64,000 nucleotides of DNA from Brevibacillus brevis (GTDB lineage Bacteria > Bacillota > Bacilli > Brevibacillales > Brevibacillaceae), in the NCBI RefSeq assembly GCF_031583145.1, contig NZ_CP134050.1, positions 3,361,501-3,425,500 of the forward strand, read 5' to 3'. A program made the position numbers and the translations under genes. The notes below the pieces were generated by a model, which saw only the letters and a list, made by a program, of their open reading frames with translations, made no database searches and had not been told where the DNA came from. Shown piece by piece: positions 17,228 to 25,954 of this stretch. The first letter of the stretch is position 1; every line of letters starts with the position of its first letter.

Positions 17228-17241
17228 GTCACACGCATGAA

Positions 17242-17284
17242 GAAGAGGGACAGGTAGCTGGTTACCCGTCCCTCTTCCTGTTTT
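17242..17284 (+). terminator. Terminator after yfhH
   Basis: GAAGAGGGAC (17242-17251) pairs with GTCCCTCTTC (17268-17277), followed by CTGTTTTGG. Confidence 0.8.
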
Positions 17285-17355
17285 GGGGTGCCTCAGTCAC
17301 GAGGCTTTCGCCCTGCGGATATACTAACGAAAAAAGAAAGCGAGCACATCAAACC

Positions 17356-17805
17356 ATGGACTGGATCAATGTCACACTACTTGCGCTGCTTGCGCTCGGC
17401 GTTGTTGGTAACAATTCGACTGTCTCGATCGCCGTTGGAATTCTCCTGCTGCTGCGGCTGGTTTCACTCGAGAGGGTCTTTCCCTTTTTCGAGCAGTACG
17501 GGCTTCATGTCGGAATCATCGTGTTGACGATCGGCATTCTTACCCCGCTTGCGAGCGGAAAAATCAAACCGGAATCGATTTACCAGCTCTTTATCCATTG
17601 GCAATCCCTTCTCGCCGTGCTCATCGGAGTCTTTGTCGCTTACCTGGCCGGGAGGGGGACGACGCTTATGTCGGAAAACCCACTAATCGTCACCGGACTC
17701 CTCTTGGGAACCATTATCGGTGTCACTTTCTTCCGCGGGGTGGCGGTAGGCCCGCTCATCGCAGCAGGTATCCTCGCCTTCATCCTGCAATTCGTTCCAA
17801 GGTGA
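17356..17805 (+). CDS. ytwI: UPF0756/DUF441 membrane protein (YtwI-like)
   Basis: A 149-residue integral membrane protein with four hydrophobic segments (about 5-35, 50-68, 85-100, 108-147). VGNNSTVSIAVGILLLLRL and LTPLASGKIKP are characteristic of the DUF441 family found across Firmicutes and proteobacteria. No function is established. The ribosome site is weak (AAAGCGAG about 12 nt before ATG). It ends 8 bp before the convergent HesB-like gene stop, with no terminator between them. Confidence 0.85.
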   Translation: MDWINVTLLALLALGVVGNNSTVSIAVGILLLLRLVSLERVFPFFEQYGLHVGIIVLTIGILTPLASGKIKPESIYQLFIHWQSLLAVLIGVFVAYLAGRGTTLMSENPLIVTGLLLGTIIGVTFFRGVAVGPLIAAGILAFILQFVPR

Positions 17806-17813
17806 GAGGCCCT

Positions 17814-18134
17814 TTACCCCCAGCGTTCTTTCAGCTTGAGGCCGTACGCCAAAATCTGTTGCGGGGTCACAAGCCGAAAGCCTTGCTGCGGTCGATAATC
17901 GATCACCAGTCGGTCTGAATCGATATATTCCTTCGTCGACGGATCGATTGCCATGGTCAGCGAATCGACCTGCAGCAGCTCGTCGGCGGGATGAGCTTCG
18001 TCCCACCACAAGGCGTACTCCACGTTCATGCCGCAACCGCCAACCAGCTCTCCATTTATGCGAATCAGCTTACCTTCGTGACCCGCCGCAGCGTGGATCT
18101 GCTCCTTGGCTTCGTTCGTCACTGTGACTTGCAT
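17814..18134 (-). CDS. HesB/IscA-fold protein (YqkB/YneR-like)
   Basis: A 106-residue protein of the iron-sulfur cluster biosynthesis (HesB/IscA) fold. Its central GGCGMN carries the only cysteine (Cys34), and the C-terminal YRPQQGFRLVTPQQILAY corresponds to the region where true A-type carriers have a CxC pair. The missing C-terminal cysteines argue against classical cluster delivery. It belongs with the YneR/YqkB-type paralogues whose role is unknown. AAAGGATG precedes the ATG. A nested palindrome lies in its promoter region (18174-18207). Confidence 0.75.
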   Translation of the reverse strand: MQVTVTNEAKEQIHAAAGHEGKLIRINGELVGGCGMNVEYALWWDEAHPADELLQVDSLTMAIDPSTKEYIDSDRLVIDYRPQQGFRLVTPQQILAYGLKLKERWG

Positions 18135-18173
18135 CTGTCTTTCATCCTTTCTGTCGGTACAATTGCCTGTATT

Positions 18174-18207
18174 TTGTATGAATCATTCCTATCATGATAG
18201 CATACAA
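18174..18207. promoter_or_regulatory. Nested palindromes in a divergent promoter region
   Basis: The outer inverted repeat is TTGTATG (18174-18180) and CATACAA (18201-18207). Inside it is the perfect 12-bp palindrome CTATCATGATAG (18189-18200). It lies between the minus-strand HesB-like gene and the plus-strand 46-codon gene. It looks like an operator; I cannot name the regulator. Confidence 0.5.
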
Positions 18208-18239
18208 TGCTTGAAAGGCAGCAGAAAGGACGATCACCT

Positions 18240-18380
18240 ATGAACATTTACGAACGAGACGGGATTTTTGTCGCGGAAACCGAATACCAATCCGAGCATG
18301 TGGTCATTTTTGCAGATACATGGGAAGAGGCGAAAGAAAAGCTGTTCGTCAGACTTCTTGTATTGGAAATGATCGGATGA
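18240..18380 (+). CDS. Small conserved-looking hypothetical protein (46 aa)
   Basis: A 46-residue reading frame starting MNIYERDGIFVAET and ending LLVLEMIG. It has AAAGGA about 9 nt before the ATG and a protein-like composition (a beta pair, then an amphipathic helix WEEAKEKLFVRLLV). I do not recognise the family. It precedes the DUF2515 gene by 62 nt on the same strand and may be co-transcribed with it. Confidence 0.6.
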   Translation: MNIYERDGIFVAETEYQSEHVVIFADTWEEAKEKLFVRLLVLEMIG

Positions 18381-18442
18381 AAACAGGCGGGTCGCCTCCA
18401 GACCTGCTTTTTTCTTCCTATACTAGGCCGAGGAGCTTTGCC

Positions 18443-19495
18443 ATGACAGACACTCTCTCCACGCTAGGTCAGCATGAGCTGGTGGCCAGCATCCGCCGGA
18501 AGACAGCGGAAGCCAATCGCAACAACGTGACAAGGACAGACGCGTATCTCCGGTTTTACCAAAAGCATGAAGAAATTCACTGGGCCTTGCTCGCGCATCT
18601 CGTGTCTCGCAACGGCGGGTGGAGCATGACAGACCTGAAAGGGGAATGGCTCCCGCTGCTTATGGACGAGCAAGCGATTCAGCCGTTTTTTTGGTTTTTG
18701 GAAAGGAGCAACTGGCTTATCTTTCACGACGCCTACGCCCAGTTGCTATTGTACGAAGAGATGAAGCGAACCGGGCAGGATCTCACCTCACTTTTGCCCC
18801 CTCTTGGCGTCTCCTCGTTCATGATGCGGTTCTGGAGGGATTTCCTTAAAACGAGAGATTCCCGGCGTTTGACCCATGCGCTGATCGTGAACGAACAGCA
18901 GTACGTGGAACAGCGAGTCGTCCAAAAACGGTTTGCGTACCATCGGGTTTTCGCAACATTCGCCTATGCGGCCCAATCGGTATTTTCGCTCAACCAGGTT
19001 TTGTTTCCGTACAAGGCGCATCCGACTGATCGCAGGCTGAGCCTTACAGGGGTCAATGTGCAGGAATTCCCGGAAGTCCAACAGCGAATTGCCACGGGCA
19101 AGACTTTGTACAGGCTGCTGTACGCCGATCCGCACAGATTCGAGCAAATCCGGCGTTATGCTAACCGTATCCCCCACTCCGGCTCCAGAGCCGATTACTG
19201 GCCGCATCTTTTCACGCCGCGCCCTCCCGATGCCCCTGCCTCTGCAGAATACCGCTTGCGTCTGGACGGCATGGAACTGCGGCATGGACAGAAAAAGCTG
19301 TACAGTCCTCCCCTGGCTGCCGCTTGGCCCGATATCGTGCATGATGCAGCAGATGGCGTGGACTGGTTTCGCGATGAAAAATGGCTTGATGTAGTCGACC
19401 AATCCGCCGATTTGTCCCTGATCGACGAGGATGACTACGCACGAGCATTGCGGTGGACGGAGTACGGAGTCAAGTTCGTGACTTTATTTTCATAA
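18443..19495 (+). CDS. yppC: DUF2515 family protein (YppC-like)
   Basis: A 350-residue soluble protein similar to Bacillales DUF2515/YppC. Recognisable parts are the N-terminal VASIRRKTAEANRNNVTRTDAY, HWALLAHLVSRNGGWSMTDL (about 55-75) and FWFLERSNWLIFHDAYAQLL. These are typical of the family, which has no known activity. ATG at 18443 is chosen because GAGGAG is 7 nt upstream; the open frame extends further 5' but without family-like sequence. It is followed after 18 nt by another plus-strand gene with a six-hairpin-like fold, suggesting an operon. Confidence 0.8.
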   Translation: MTDTLSTLGQHELVASIRRKTAEANRNNVTRTDAYLRFYQKHEEIHWALLAHLVSRNGGWSMTDLKGEWLPLLMDEQAIQPFFWFLERSNWLIFHDAYAQLLLYEEMKRTGQDLTSLLPPLGVSSFMMRFWRDFLKTRDSRRLTHALIVNEQQYVEQRVVQKRFAYHRVFATFAYAAQSVFSLNQVLFPYKAHPTDRRLSLTGVNVQEFPEVQQRIATGKTLYRLLYADPHRFEQIRRYANRIPHSGSRADYWPHLFTPRPPDAPASAEYRLRLDGMELRHGQKKLYSPPLAAAWPDIVHDAADGVDWFRDEKWLDVVDQSADLSLIDEDDYARALRWTEYGVKFVTLFS

Positions 19496-19513
19496 GAAAG
19501 GAAGAGCACGCCG

Positions 19514-20452
19514 ATGAATGCGATGGTGGAAAACCAGAGAGCGTATCTTCTTTCATGCAGGCTGCCAAGCGGAACGTTCAGGCTTTCTCCACGGAGCGAC
19601 CAGATCAACCCGTACTTTACCAATCTGGCATTGATTTCACTTGTCCGCTTGCAGGAGTGGGAATCCGTTCGCAGCCATGTCGACTGGTACCTGCACCACG
19701 TCGATCAAAACGGATATGTAAACGACTACCGGTTGGAAGGAAATGCCGAAATCGATACAGGCAAGGCGGACAGCGAAGACAGCTACCATACCACTTTGTT
19801 TAGTCTGATTGCCGAGCTCATGCGTGCGACGGGGGAAACCGACTGGATTGCTCAGCGAAAGGACGAGCTCGTCTTTTTGATGGAAGCGGTAGGTAGGCTG
19901 CAGCAAAAGGACGGACTGACATGGGCTAAGCGTTCCTGGAGGGTGAAATACCTCATGGACAATTGCGAGGTAGCGAAAGGATTTGAAGATGCTGCTTCCA
20001 TCTTCTACGAGCTGGGTGACGATGAAGCTGCGCGGGAAGCCGGCAGGCGTGCTGCTGCCTGCCGGGCCGGCATTTCCTCGATGTACAGCGGACTTCGCAA
20101 GTCTTACGCGATGTATGACAGGTCCTATCCCGGTTGGCGCAAATGGTACCCGGATGTCACCTCCCAGGCCTTTCCCATCTTGTACGGGATGACCCGTCCC
20201 GGGGAAGATCTATCGCTTTACGAGCAGATCACACGGGCCTTCCCGCATTTTGATACGTTCCAGACGGGTGATTTGTACCCCTGGATGGCAATGGGGGAAT
20301 GCGCGAGGATAATGGGAGACTCTCGCCGGGTCGAATCGATGATCGCTACTGCCGCCGACCTTTACATATTCGGGCCACGATCGTCGTACTGGCTCATTCA
20401 TGAGGCGGGACGATACGTGGAGCTGTCCCTCTTCTACGGTTCGCCATCCTAG
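19514..20452 (+). CDS. Six-hairpin glycosidase-like conserved protein
   Basis: A 312-residue soluble protein. It has alternating helical segments and aromatic motifs (LALISLVRL, DSEDSYHTTLFSLIAELM, FPILYGM, DLYPWMAMGECARI) like alpha/alpha-toroid glycoside-processing enzymes. Acidic residues in DTGKADSEDSYH could be catalytic, but I cannot assign an activity. GGAAGAG is about 7 nt before the ATG. It lies 18 nt after yppC, so the two are probably co-expressed. It converges on the biosynthetic operon end, 27 bp away. Confidence 0.6.
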   Translation: MNAMVENQRAYLLSCRLPSGTFRLSPRSDQINPYFTNLALISLVRLQEWESVRSHVDWYLHHVDQNGYVNDYRLEGNAEIDTGKADSEDSYHTTLFSLIAELMRATGETDWIAQRKDELVFLMEAVGRLQQKDGLTWAKRSWRVKYLMDNCEVAKGFEDAASIFYELGDDEAAREAGRRAAACRAGISSMYSGLRKSYAMYDRSYPGWRKWYPDVTSQAFPILYGMTRPGEDLSLYEQITRAFPHFDTFQTGDLYPWMAMGECARIMGDSRRVESMIATAADLYIFGPRSSYWLIHEAGRYVELSLFYGSPS

Positions 20453-20479
20453 ACAAAGCAGCTCCCCGCATTCCTCTGC

Positions 20480-21664
20480 TCACAATCTGTACTTTTCGAC
20501 CAGCGGGATCCCAAATCGGTTCAGCAGGAATGACAGCGCCTGCCAGATCACGCTCCGGGATTTTGGCAGATGTCCCAGGTACACCGCCGTGTACTCTACC
20601 TCCCCTACCGCGCCTCTATCTGCTTTGAAAGCTCCGACTCCTGCGCTTTGATGGAGCAATAGCCCCTGCCTTTCCGCCTCTTGAACCAGTAGGCTGGACA
20701 GCATCCGATACAGTCCGGTTTCCTTGGGCAGCGTGACATCATAGCCAAACAGAGGGGTCGTCATCACGCCGTTTCGCTGAAAGTACCCCAGAATGCCGTC
20801 GAGCCGCCCTTCCTTTTCCAAACCGATCAGATTCAGCGTCCGCTGCTCCATGGCCAGCCTGATAAAGGCAGGGGTAAACTGCGGATTATGCCGCGAGTAT
20901 TTGTCCAGATACAAGGCATTGTACAATTCGATGATCCGCGGTACCTGCTCTTTCTTCAGTTCGTCGTGTACCACGACTCGGTATCCGGACTTCTCCAGCA
21001 TGCGGCGGTCGCGCTTTAGAGTGTTGCGGACTCGCCACCCTCCCTGCTTTGGCCAGTCAGGATGAAACAGGTAGACGTAACGGCTCGGGACCATGATATA
21101 TCCGGCGGCTCTCAAGCCTTCGTACATGGAGGGCTGCAGCCTGGGGCAAACCGAGCGAAAGGCAATGGCATGACGGGGAAATCGCTCCGTGCAAAACCGT
21201 GTGATACGACAAACCTGCCAAGGCGTCACATCCGGATACAGATTGGTGGACAAGAGCCAATTGTTAATACAGGCGATCTGGTTGACGCCGCTCTTCTTCA
21301 TCATCCAGCCGAGCACGTCCAACCCCTTTGCTATCGTCCCTTCCCAGAATGGCGTTTGCAGCATGCGCAGCTCCTCTTTTGCGTACGAGATGTAGTGCGT
21401 ATAGGGTGAGCATACATAGGAATTGTCGTATCCCGTTTCATTGACGGTCAAGGGCATGACGAGATCGTCAACCGTAATCGCCAGGAACCGGGTTCGCACA
21501 TTTTTGACATAACGATCGGATGCTTCTTGCATGAAGGCAGACAAATACGCTTTGGCATATTCCCCATCCTTCATGCTCTCCCATGGCAGTGTGCGGCTTT
21601 CGCTCGCTTCGTACACGGTTACGAGATCACTCTTGCTCACTTGGGGTAAACACCCTTTCCACAC
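20480..21664 (-). CDS. GNAT-like acyltransferase, last gene of the KAS III/ATP-grasp operon
   Basis: A protein of about 394 residues. The N-terminal half (SRTLPWESMKD... through WLLSTNLYPDVT) resembles no named domain I can place. The C-terminal half (about 225-365) has the alpha/beta order of a GNAT/FeeM-like acyltransferase: IPRIIELYNALYLDKYSRHN-type helix, LIGLEKEGRLDGILGYF strands, and a C-terminal helix RMLSSLLVQEAERQG. It would transfer an acyl group, which fits an operon with adenylating and condensing enzymes. GTG 21664 and GTG 21640 are both possible starts; it overlaps the preceding gene by 14-38 nt. Confidence 0.7.
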   Translation of the reverse strand: MWKGCLPQVSKSDLVTVYEASESRTLPWESMKDGEYAKAYLSAFMQEASDRYVKNVRTRFLAITVDDLVMPLTVNETGYDNSYVCSPYTHYISYAKEELRMLQTPFWEGTIAKGLDVLGWMMKKSGVNQIACINNWLLSTNLYPDVTPWQVCRITRFCTERFPRHAIAFRSVCPRLQPSMYEGLRAAGYIMVPSRYVYLFHPDWPKQGGWRVRNTLKRDRRMLEKSGYRVVVHDELKKEQVPRIIELYNALYLDKYSRHNPQFTPAFIRLAMEQRTLNLIGLEKEGRLDGILGYFQRNGVMTTPLFGYDVTLPKETGLYRMLSSLLVQEAERQGLLLHQSAGVGAFKADRGAVGEVEYTAVYLGHLPKSRSVIWQALSFLLNRFGIPLVEKYRL

Positions 21665-22958
21665 GCCTCAATTTTCTCCCGCCGGATACCCGCTCGTACG
21701 GCGTAAAGCGAATTTCCGGGAGCTGGCCTCCATGCTGCCTCACGATTGCGTGCAGATGGCTGGTGATCTGCTTCTGCCATGCATCCATACTGGAATCTGG
21801 ATCGGTCCACACAGATACCTCCAACAGCCATGGGGCGATTTGCCGAACTCGATATTCCCGGATCTCGTCGGAAGCCGCCATCACTGCCCTGCGAATGAAG
21901 TCAGGGAAAACAGGCACCCACCCATTCCCATCCACCTGATGGAACAAAAACACGTCATCCGCTCTTCCTTCGATCGTCTCCAGCGCGGTGTAGACGGAAC
22001 CGCACGGGCAAGGCGTCTTTTTTTCCGACAGGATGTCATTCAACCGATAGCGTATGATCGGCTGCGTCGTTCGGGAAAAATCCGTGATAATCGGGTAAAA
22101 GCGCTCCCGCTTCTCGTCCAGGTATTCCTTTTCCATCACCACGATGTCTTCGTTTACGTGAAGCGTGCCATGCGGACAAGTCACAGCCAGAAAGCCCTCC
22201 GTGCACTGATAGATCTGGTGAACCTCCTGTTGAAATGCCTGGCTGATGTACACCTGGTCCAACGGGTCCAACACTTCCGCGACGGAGATCACTTTGCCGG
22301 GAGAAATCTGCAAGCTCCCTTTTTCCTTCGCCTCCGCCAGCAGCCTGAGCATGGAAGGAGGAGCGACGAGAATGGTGGGGGAAAACACGTTCAACCTGTC
22401 AAGATGCTCGGCCAAAGGGATCAGCAAGTCAAAAAAAGAAAAACGGATCCGCCTCCGGTCCACGGAGGTGTAGAGATTGCTGTTGGCACGCAGGAAAAAC
22501 GCGATCCGATGTTCATCCCGCAGCCGTCCCGGCAAAGCCTTGGCCAAAATCACGCCCGCCCATCTCGCCCGCTCCGCTGGCCCGACCAAAAATATCCCCC
22601 GGTTTCCCGAAGTTCCCGACGACAATCCAACCGTCACGTTACCGATCGCTGGTGTGAAATCCCGCGATTCCTCTGCCAGAAAGGCCACGTGGAAAGCCTG
22701 TTCTTTGTCGATGCCCAGAGTGTTAAGCTCGCTGAAGGACTCCATCATGAGCTGCTTGTCGATGGGCTCCAGCTTTCTCCACTCATCCGGCCGAAGCGTC
22801 CCGAAGCGCTCTCGATAGAATGGGGAGCGAGGAAGCACGCAGCGAAGGAGCTTTTGCACTTGCCGCTCTTGCCATCGCTCCAGCTGGGCGCGTGTTTTCC
22901 ATTTCTTTCCCAGACGCTTGGTCGTCCAGTATTGCCACAATATTCTCAGGATCTCCAT
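21627..22958 (-). CDS. PaaK/CoF-synthetase-like adenylate-forming enzyme
   Basis: A 443-residue member of the phenylacetate-CoA ligase/F390-synthetase-like adenylating group. The phosphate-binding loop is LSSGTSGNRGIFLV (about 110-123), the adenine region is YQCTEGFLAVTC, and the core motif PIIRYRLNDIL is followed by a CPCGS zinc-type loop and the mobile C-terminal domain. Such enzymes activate carboxylates with ATP and may load CoA, carrier or amine acceptors. ATG at 22958 has AAGGAGAG 5 nt upstream. It overlaps the metallohydrolase gene by 13 nt, so translation is coupled. Substrate unknown. Confidence 0.82.
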   Translation of the reverse strand: MEILRILWQYWTTKRLGKKWKTRAQLERWQERQVQKLLRCVLPRSPFYRERFGTLRPDEWRKLEPIDKQLMMESFSELNTLGIDKEQAFHVAFLAEESRDFTPAIGNVTVGLSSGTSGNRGIFLVGPAERARWAGVILAKALPGRLRDEHRIAFFLRANSNLYTSVDRRRIRFSFFDLLIPLAEHLDRLNVFSPTILVAPPSMLRLLAEAKEKGSLQISPGKVISVAEVLDPLDQVYISQAFQQEVHQIYQCTEGFLAVTCPHGTLHVNEDIVVMEKEYLDEKRERFYPIITDFSRTTQPIIRYRLNDILSEKKTPCPCGSVYTALETIEGRADDVFLFHQVDGNGWVPVFPDFIRRAVMAASDEIREYRVRQIAPWLLEVSVWTDPDSSMDAWQKQITSHLHAIVRQHGGQLPEIRFTPYERVSGGRKLRRVERVFTPSEQE

Positions 22959-23797
22959 GCAAACTCTCCTTGGCTCATCTTCCATACTTCCGGACAATGG
23001 GTCGGCAAAATCTTCAGGCTTGGCCAATGGCCGAAGAGCTCGTGCAGCCGTAGCAGATTGTCCCGATAGGCGGGGCCGTCTGCCATGATGGACTGTGCAA
23101 GCGGGTGCGGCAGGACATGACGCCTGTACGCTTCGCTCGACCAGGCGGCGTCCGCGCAAAGAAAGACGTCGCCATGCTCCTCGTCACGCACGAACATCCC
23201 AAACTGCCCGATTGCATGTCCACCCAGCTCGACCAAGAGCATGCTCCCGTCTCCGAGCAAGTCGTAGGCTTCCCCGAACGGACGGTATCTCTCAAGAAGC
23301 TCGACTGGCAAAGCCCGGTCGACGAAAATCGCCCGCTCTTCAAAATCGTTCGGCATCAAGTCAGGCAGAAAGCCTTCCCGCAACGCCTGCAGGCCTCTTT
23401 TCCCCCGTACGTGTGCATAAGCCGAAGAAAAGCAGTACAACCGGGAGTCGGGGAAATCCCGCAAGCCTCCGATATGATCCGCATGAAAGTGGGAGAGCAA
23501 CACTCCGCCGATTTGATCCGCCCGGATACCGTGGGCTTCCAATTGAGCCTTTACACTCTGTTCCGGTCTCGTCACGACAGGTGTGATGGTGGCGTACAGC
23601 CGATATGGAAACGAGCGCGTAGCCTCGAAGAAGCGAGGCGAATAGCCGGTATCGAACAGGAACAGGCCGTGGACGGGATGCTCGATCAACGCTGCAATGG
23701 CATGGAATGAAATGCTGCGCGGCCTGCCTCCCCGGATCGAAAACATCTCCAGTTGCCGGCAATACCCCGTATCCAGCAGGGTAAGCTTAATCTTCAT
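22946..23797 (-). CDS. Metallo-beta-lactamase fold hydrolase
   Basis: A 283-residue MBL-fold enzyme. The metal site HFHADHIGG gives His103, His105, Asp107 and His108. GGHAIGQFG, CADAAW and LPTHCPEVW supply the remaining ligands, so two metals are likely bound. Overall form is like AHL-lactonase/glyoxalase II-type hydrolases, which cleave lactones or thioesters. In this operon an editing or product-releasing thioesterase or lactonase role is plausible but inferred. It overlaps the reductase gene by 11 nt and the adenylating enzyme gene by 13 nt. Confidence 0.85.
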   Translation of the reverse strand: MKIKLTLLDTGYCRQLEMFSIRGGRPRSISFHAIAALIEHPVHGLFLFDTGYSPRFFEATRSFPYRLYATITPVVTRPEQSVKAQLEAHGIRADQIGGVLLSHFHADHIGGLRDFPDSRLYCFSSAYAHVRGKRGLQALREGFLPDLMPNDFEERAIFVDRALPVELLERYRPFGEAYDLLGDGSMLLVELGGHAIGQFGMFVRDEEHGDVFLCADAAWSSEAYRRHVLPHPLAQSIMADGPAYRDNLLRLHELFGHWPSLKILPTHCPEVWKMSQGEFAWRS

Positions 23798-24788
23798 GCT
23801 GCATCCGCCACCATTTCGTAAAAGCCTCGATTCCTTCCGCGATGCTCACCCTGGGCTTGTAGCCGAGCTTCTCTTTTGCCCGGGTGATATCCAGCGTTTG
23901 GCTTTTCGCCAGCACGCCCACCGAGTATCTCGTCAGTATAGGCTCTTTGTAGTTCAGTACCGCTTTGGAGGCCAGCTCCATCACCCATGCAGCCGCGTAC
24001 GCCCGGCGGTACGAAATCTGCCTGGTCCGAAGCGGCATACCCAGGCGCCGAAACACCTCTTTGAGCACCTCGATCATGGTCACTGGCTCTCCGTTTGTAA
24101 TGTTGTACGCTTGTCCCCACGTGCTGGAAGGCGAATCGATACAGAGCAGCAAGGCGTCAACGACATTTTCCACATACGTCAGATCGACCGTCGCCCGTCC
24201 TCCGCCTATCAGCGGTACGAACTTTTCTTCATTCGCCCGGATCAGGCGCGGGAGGATCGCATTGTCCCCCGGTCCAAACAGCGCTCTCGGACGAATCGTA
24301 ACCGTCGCCAGCCCTTCTTTGAAGGCTTTGTCTACCAGTAGTTCGGCCAGATACTTCGTCTGGGCGTATGTATTGGCAAAGCGCCTTGGCAGAGGATCGG
24401 ATTCTTTGATGCCCAGACGGTCTTCAAAGCCGAAATAGATGCTGGGCGTCGACACGTGGATCAGCCTGTGGACTCCCTGTGACTTGCAGCCAGCGATCAC
24501 GTGGGCTGTTCCCGCTACATTTGCAGCATACATGTCTTTGTATTTCCCCCACGGTGACGAAAAGGCAGCGGCATGAAAGACGATCTCCTGATCTCGGCAC
24601 GCCCTCCGAACGGCTTCCTTGTCCGTGATGTCCGCTTGCACGAATCCGATCCCGCGCTTGGATAGCAGGAGCCCCACCTCTTCGTTCCGCCCTAAGGCTG
24701 TCACCAGGTAGCCGTTTTCCTGCAAACGGGCAGCCAGCTTTCGCCCCAGGAAGCCCGTCCCTCCCGTCACTAGTACACGTTTCTTCAT
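23787..24788 (-). CDS. NAD-dependent epimerase/3-beta-HSD-like reductase (OleD-like)
   Basis: A 333-residue extended SDR. The cofactor motif is TGGTGFLG (8-15), FHAAAFSS near 72-79 follows the second strand, and the active-site pair is YAQTK. The C-terminal part matches the 3-beta-hydroxysteroid dehydrogenase/OleD branch, which reduces beta-keto groups of 2-alkyl-3-ketoacids in olefin biosynthesis. Paired here with an OleA-like condensing enzyme, it may reduce the condensation product; this is inference. It overlaps the ATP-grasp gene by 4 nt (ATGA). Confidence 0.83.
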   Translation of the reverse strand: MKKRVLVTGGTGFLGRKLAARLQENGYLVTALGRNEEVGLLLSKRGIGFVQADITDKEAVRRACRDQEIVFHAAAFSSPWGKYKDMYAANVAGTAHVIAGCKSQGVHRLIHVSTPSIYFGFEDRLGIKESDPLPRRFANTYAQTKYLAELLVDKAFKEGLATVTIRPRALFGPGDNAILPRLIRANEEKFVPLIGGGRATVDLTYVENVVDALLLCIDSPSSTWGQAYNITNGEPVTMIEVLKEVFRRLGMPLRTRQISYRRAYAAAWVMELASKAVLNYKEPILTRYSVGVLAKSQTLDITRAKEKLGYKPRVSIAEGIEAFTKWWRMQHED

Positions 24789-25954
24789 TCTTCACCATTC
24801 CATTCGATATCGCTTGTGCTGCATTCCGCCATGCTCATGCCTGTACGGAAGCTCATCATGGCCAAATCGGCAAGCATGCGAGCCTGTTGAAAAAAAGGAA
24901 GCGGGTCCGAGCTGTGCCACACGACATCCCGGGACCTCCGAAAGTCGCGCAGCCAGCGCCTCCCCTCAGCCGCATTTCGAACAGCGGGGAGTCCGAACCC
25001 CACCATGGCCAATCCCAACATGAAGGATCGGTTGCCGCGGGGAACGACGACCTCGCCACTTTCTCCAAAAAATGCCTCCGCCGCTTCCGGTTGGCCAGAA
25101 AACAGATGGATGCCGCTTGTGAGGCGCGGATTGCACTCCAGGACGTACAGCCTGCCTGCCTTATCCTCGATGAAATCGAAAGCGACTTGACCCGAGATGC
25201 CCCGGAGCTTCACAAAGCGGCTGACAAATTCCCTCACTCCCGGGTGATTGGCATACGAAAAGAAAATGGATGCACCTTTCCCCGCTGTATGGATGGTTTC
25301 GTAGTCGGCATAAAGCGCGAGCTGGCCCTGGTGAGCCACAGCATAGCTGCACAGCTGCCGCCCCCGGATGAATTCCTGAACAAGCCACGGCTGCTGACGT
25401 GAGATGGCCGGCAAAGCTCCCTTCGCTGCTGATGCCGGATCTTGCTCGATACGTACGCGTGAGGCGAAACGGGAATATACGGGCTTCAACACCAGCGGTC
25501 CGCTCGCGTTTTTCAGTGCTTCCCGCATCTGCTCCTCCGTCTCTGCCCAGATCGTACGCGGCACGGTCGCTCCCGCCTCGCTCGCCAGTTTTCCAAACAT
25601 CCATTTGTCATGAAGAGGCCGCAAGCTCTCGATTCCCTCCGCGAGGACTCGCCCGACGCAGCCCAGGCGATCAAGTCCATGGGAGACGTGGAAGATTTCC
25701 TCGCAAGTGGGGATCAACAGGTCTGATTTCTCCTGTTCCATGATCCGCATCAGGGACCGAATATACGCATCCGGCTGCTGCCGGGGAGGGGGAACCGGAT
25801 AGCAGCGTGAAACGGCCCTTGATCCTTTGCAAAGGTGATGGCGCGAACTCTCGGCCACGACGACACGATGTCCCGCCTGGTTCATGAGACGAGCCAGTTC
25901 CAGCGTGGCTGGCGCTCTCCCCCCCGTCAGCACGACGTTTTTTCTAGTATTCAA
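24785..25954 (-). CDS. ATP-grasp domain ligase
   Basis: A 389-residue ATP-grasp enzyme, of the class that joins a carboxylate to an amine or thiol through an acyl phosphate. The N-terminal Rossmann-like part begins KNVVLTGGRAPATLELAR. The ATP-binding core shows GPLVLKPVYSRFASRV and WLVQEFIRGRQLCSYA, and the metal site is VLECNPRLTSG. TTG at 25954 is chosen because GGAGG is 8 nt upstream and the Rossmann motif follows at once; the gene then overlaps the KAS III stop by 11 nt. Substrate unknown; likely amide or ester formation on the product built by the neighbouring enzymes. Confidence 0.8.
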   Translation of the reverse strand: MNTRKNVVLTGGRAPATLELARLMNQAGHRVVVAESSRHHLCKGSRAVSRCYPVPPPRQQPDAYIRSLMRIMEQEKSDLLIPTCEEIFHVSHGLDRLGCVGRVLAEGIESLRPLHDKWMFGKLASEAGATVPRTIWAETEEQMREALKNASGPLVLKPVYSRFASRVRIEQDPASAAKGALPAISRQQPWLVQEFIRGRQLCSYAVAHQGQLALYADYETIHTAGKGASIFFSYANHPGVREFVSRFVKLRGISGQVAFDFIEDKAGRLYVLECNPRLTSGIHLFSGQPEAAEAFFGESGEVVVPRGNRSFMLGLAMVGFGLPAVRNAAEGRRWLRDFRRSRDVVWHSSDPLPFFQQARMLADLAMMSFRTGMSMAECSTSDIEWNGEE

